DNA from: Variovorax atrisoli 110B
Lineage (GTDB): Bacteria; Pseudomonadota; Gammaproteobacteria; Burkholderiales; Burkholderiaceae_C
NCBI RefSeq assembly: GCF_000382045.1
Contig: NZ_KB907456.1
Location: 124,001-188,000 of the forward strand
Length of the DNA: 64,000 nt
Direction: 5' to 3'
The notes below the pieces were generated by a model, which worked only from the letters and a program-made list of their open reading frames with translations, was not told the origin of the DNA and did not search any database. Shown here in pieces: positions 63,722 through 64,000 of this stretch (its first letter is position 1; every line of letters begins with the position of its first letter). A program made the position numbers and the translations under genes.

Positions 63722-64000
63722 ATGCTCGACGCAAACACCAAAGCCCAATTGAAGAGTTACCTCGAACGCGCCACGCAGCCGATCGAGATCGTCGCCTCGC
63801 TCGACGACAGCAAGGCCTCGGGCGAGATGCTGTCGCTGCTGAAGGACGTTGCCGAATCGTCCCCGCTGATCAAGCTGACCGAAAGCCGCGACGACAACCA
63901 CCGCAAGCCCTCGTTCTCGGTCAACCGCCCGAGCGAAAACCACGGCCCGCGTTTTGCCGGCCTGCCGATGGGCCATGAATTCACGTCGCTGATCCTTGCC
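63722..64000 (+). CDS. ahpF: Alkyl hydroperoxide reductase subunit F (5' part, cut by window end)
   Basis: The first 93 residues of AhpF are in view: [30 protein letters not shown], then [14 protein letters not shown] and [10 protein letters not shown]. This is the start of the N-terminal thioredoxin-like double domain that passes electrons from the FAD/NADH part to AhpC. GAGAG precedes the ATG. The rest, including the FAD and NADH domains, lies beyond the window. Confidence 0.95.
   Translation, partial: MLDANTKAQLKSYLERATQPIEIVASLDDSKASGEMLSLLKDVAESSPLIKLTESRDDNHRKPSFSVNRPSENHGPRFAGLPMGHEFTSLILA

Overview
The window is a 64 kb piece of a high-GC betaproteobacterial chromosome. Gene content and protein style point to Comamonadaceae, most likely a Variovorax-type organism; I infer this from what I recognise and did not compare it with a database. 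Supporting signs are several Bug-type solute receptors and LysR regulators, a phasin, an EarP-type EF-P pair with Arg32, a hupB/tRNA-Val/ppiD block, a surE-pcm-nlpD-rpoS block, and an Ala/Lys-rich N-terminal extension on RpoD. I see no rRNA, CRISPR array, insertion sequence, prophage or clear island. Coding density is very high and no gene-free stretch exceeds 300 bases.

Layout. 0.1-4.3 kb: LysR regulator divergent from an HMG-CoA lyase / CoA-transferase / Bug receptor operon. 4.3-7.0 kb: minus-strand operon of a Bcr/CflA pump, an HPP-CBS membrane protein and a SugE/Gdx exporter. 7.1-11.8 kb: dnaG and rpoD, with the rpoD promoter overlapping the end of dnaG. 11.9-15.7 kb: YihY, a short-chain dehydrogenase, a phasin, a thioesterase, a periplasmic twin-CX10C protein and CsbD. 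15.9-22.2 kb: pncB, an antiporter, a 2-hydroxyacid dehydrogenase, rmuC and an MFS carrier. 22.2-25.0 kb: MFS exporter / unknown / TetR operon behind overlapping Fur-like and TetR-like operators. 25.0-27.9 kb: LOG protein, efp and earP. 28-36 kb: M20 peptidase, lipoprotein gamma-glutamyltransferase, uvrC, pgsA, a DMT exporter and a LysR gene. 36.2-38.2 kb: a fluoroacetate-dehalogenase-like hydrolase overlapping a tartrate/D-malate dehydrogenase. 38.2-43.9 kb: hupB, tRNA-Val, ppiD, small proteins, tRNA-His and an H-NS-type gene. 44-50 kb: quinone oxidoreductase, surE-pcm-nlpD-rpoS and rlmD. 50-51.5 kb: BI-1 family protein and a GlcG/HbpS-type protein.

51.6-62.3 kb is an iron block on the minus strand: hemP, exbD, exbB, tonB, bfd, a PiuC-type dioxygenase, a catecholate-siderophore TonB receptor, then a five-gene set (diflavin reductase, ApbE, DUF4198, DUF2271, PepSY membrane protein). 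Fur-like sites lie before hemP, the receptor and the PepSY gene. The DUF2271 protein carries an ApbE flavinylation motif (D99-G-V-T-G-A-T105). The five genes therefore read as a membrane-crossing flavin electron-transfer chain, most simply a periplasmic ferric-siderophore reductase. This is the most interesting system in the window.

62.3-64 kb: bacterioferritin, then ahpC and the start of ahpF, with OxyR-like half-sites before ahpC and between ahpC and ahpF.
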